A stretch of 21,652 bases of DNA from IMG/VR virus record IMGVR_UViG_3300006754_007271, positions 1 through 21,652 of that record, one strand, 5' to 3'. This stretch comes from a virus. The notes beneath the pieces were generated by a model. The model saw only the letters and a program-made list of their open reading frames with translations, searched no databases and was not told where the DNA came from. A program made the translations under genes and the position numbers. Positions 21,567 to 21,652 of the stretch are shown one piece after another; position 1 is the first letter of the stretch; each line of letters opens with the position of its first letter.

Positions 21567-21652
21567 ATAAGACAATAACACTTTTTAGTTACATAGGAAA
21601 ACCTCAATACAAAAAAGATACCATAAAAGCTCTTCAGGTTTCTAAAGAAAGA
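21560..21652 (+). CDS. Partial CDS, probable further glycosyltransferase
   Basis: A frame open to the window end, starting at ATG 21560 (another ATG lies at 21554 in the same frame). GGAGA six bases upstream favours 21560. It overlaps the previous gene by 7 bases. The visible 31 residues begin MVNKTITLFSYIGKPQYKK, a strand and turn like the start of GT2 enzymes. The family assignment is tentative because only the first tenth or so of a typical protein is present. Confidence 0.5.
   Translation, partial: MVNKTITLFSYIGKPQYKKDTIKALQVSKER

Noticed and set aside
1-21652. CRISPR array, insertion sequence or attachment site
   Set aside because: No regularly spaced repeats, transposase, terminal inverted repeats or integrase were seen.

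Overview
The window looks like part of a tailed-phage genome (class Caudoviricetes). Short, densely packed genes sit in two divergent blocks. The nucleotide-metabolism genes are phage-type: dUTPase, dCMP deaminase, a deoxynucleoside monophosphate kinase and a class I ribonucleotide reductase. There is also a short sigma-like factor, an HNH endonuclease, many small unknown proteins and many sugar-handling genes. I see no capsid, terminase, tail or DNA polymerase gene, so the phage assignment rests on gene content and packing. The DNA is AT-rich. No host can be named from the sequence.

Left block (about 137-9106, all minus strand). In transcription order it runs: small AT-hook/winged-helix-like protein, terminator, dCMP deaminase, two-domain UDP-glucose/GDP-mannose-type dehydrogenase, dUTPase, a 460-base gene-free and hairpin-rich stretch, small membrane protein, small Cys-rich protein, MORN-like plus CBM48 protein, radical SAM protein, a 435-residue unknown, a ParB/sulfiredoxin-like protein, SAM methyltransferase, HNH endonuclease and exported trypsin-like protease. 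Genes from the CBM48 protein to the methyltransferase overlap end to start and look like one operon. An A-rich slippery site could fuse the CBM48 protein to the radical SAM protein by a -1 shift.

Divergent control region (9107-9166). Two opposed sigma70-like promoters lie back to back here.

Right block (9167-21652, all plus strand). It runs: unknown acidic protein, dNMP kinase, unknown, sigma-like factor, DUF736-like protein, terminator, GT4 glycosyltransferase, FmdB-like protein, nrdA, nrdB, one-TM coiled-coil protein, then an unbroken run of glycosyltransferase-like genes (GT9-, GT2-, GT4-, GT2-, GT2-like and one cut by the window end).

Two themes dominate. One is dNTP supply: RNR, dCMP deaminase, dUTPase and dNMP kinase. 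The other is phage-encoded glycan or small-molecule modification: a sugar-nucleotide dehydrogenase, at least six glycosyltransferase-like genes, radical SAM, methyltransferase and a CBM48 module. The NrdB has class Ic-like features and carries Val where the radical Tyr or Phe is expected. Several promoters place the predicted transcription start at, or a few bases before, the ATG, which suggests leaderless or ultra-short-leader mRNAs.
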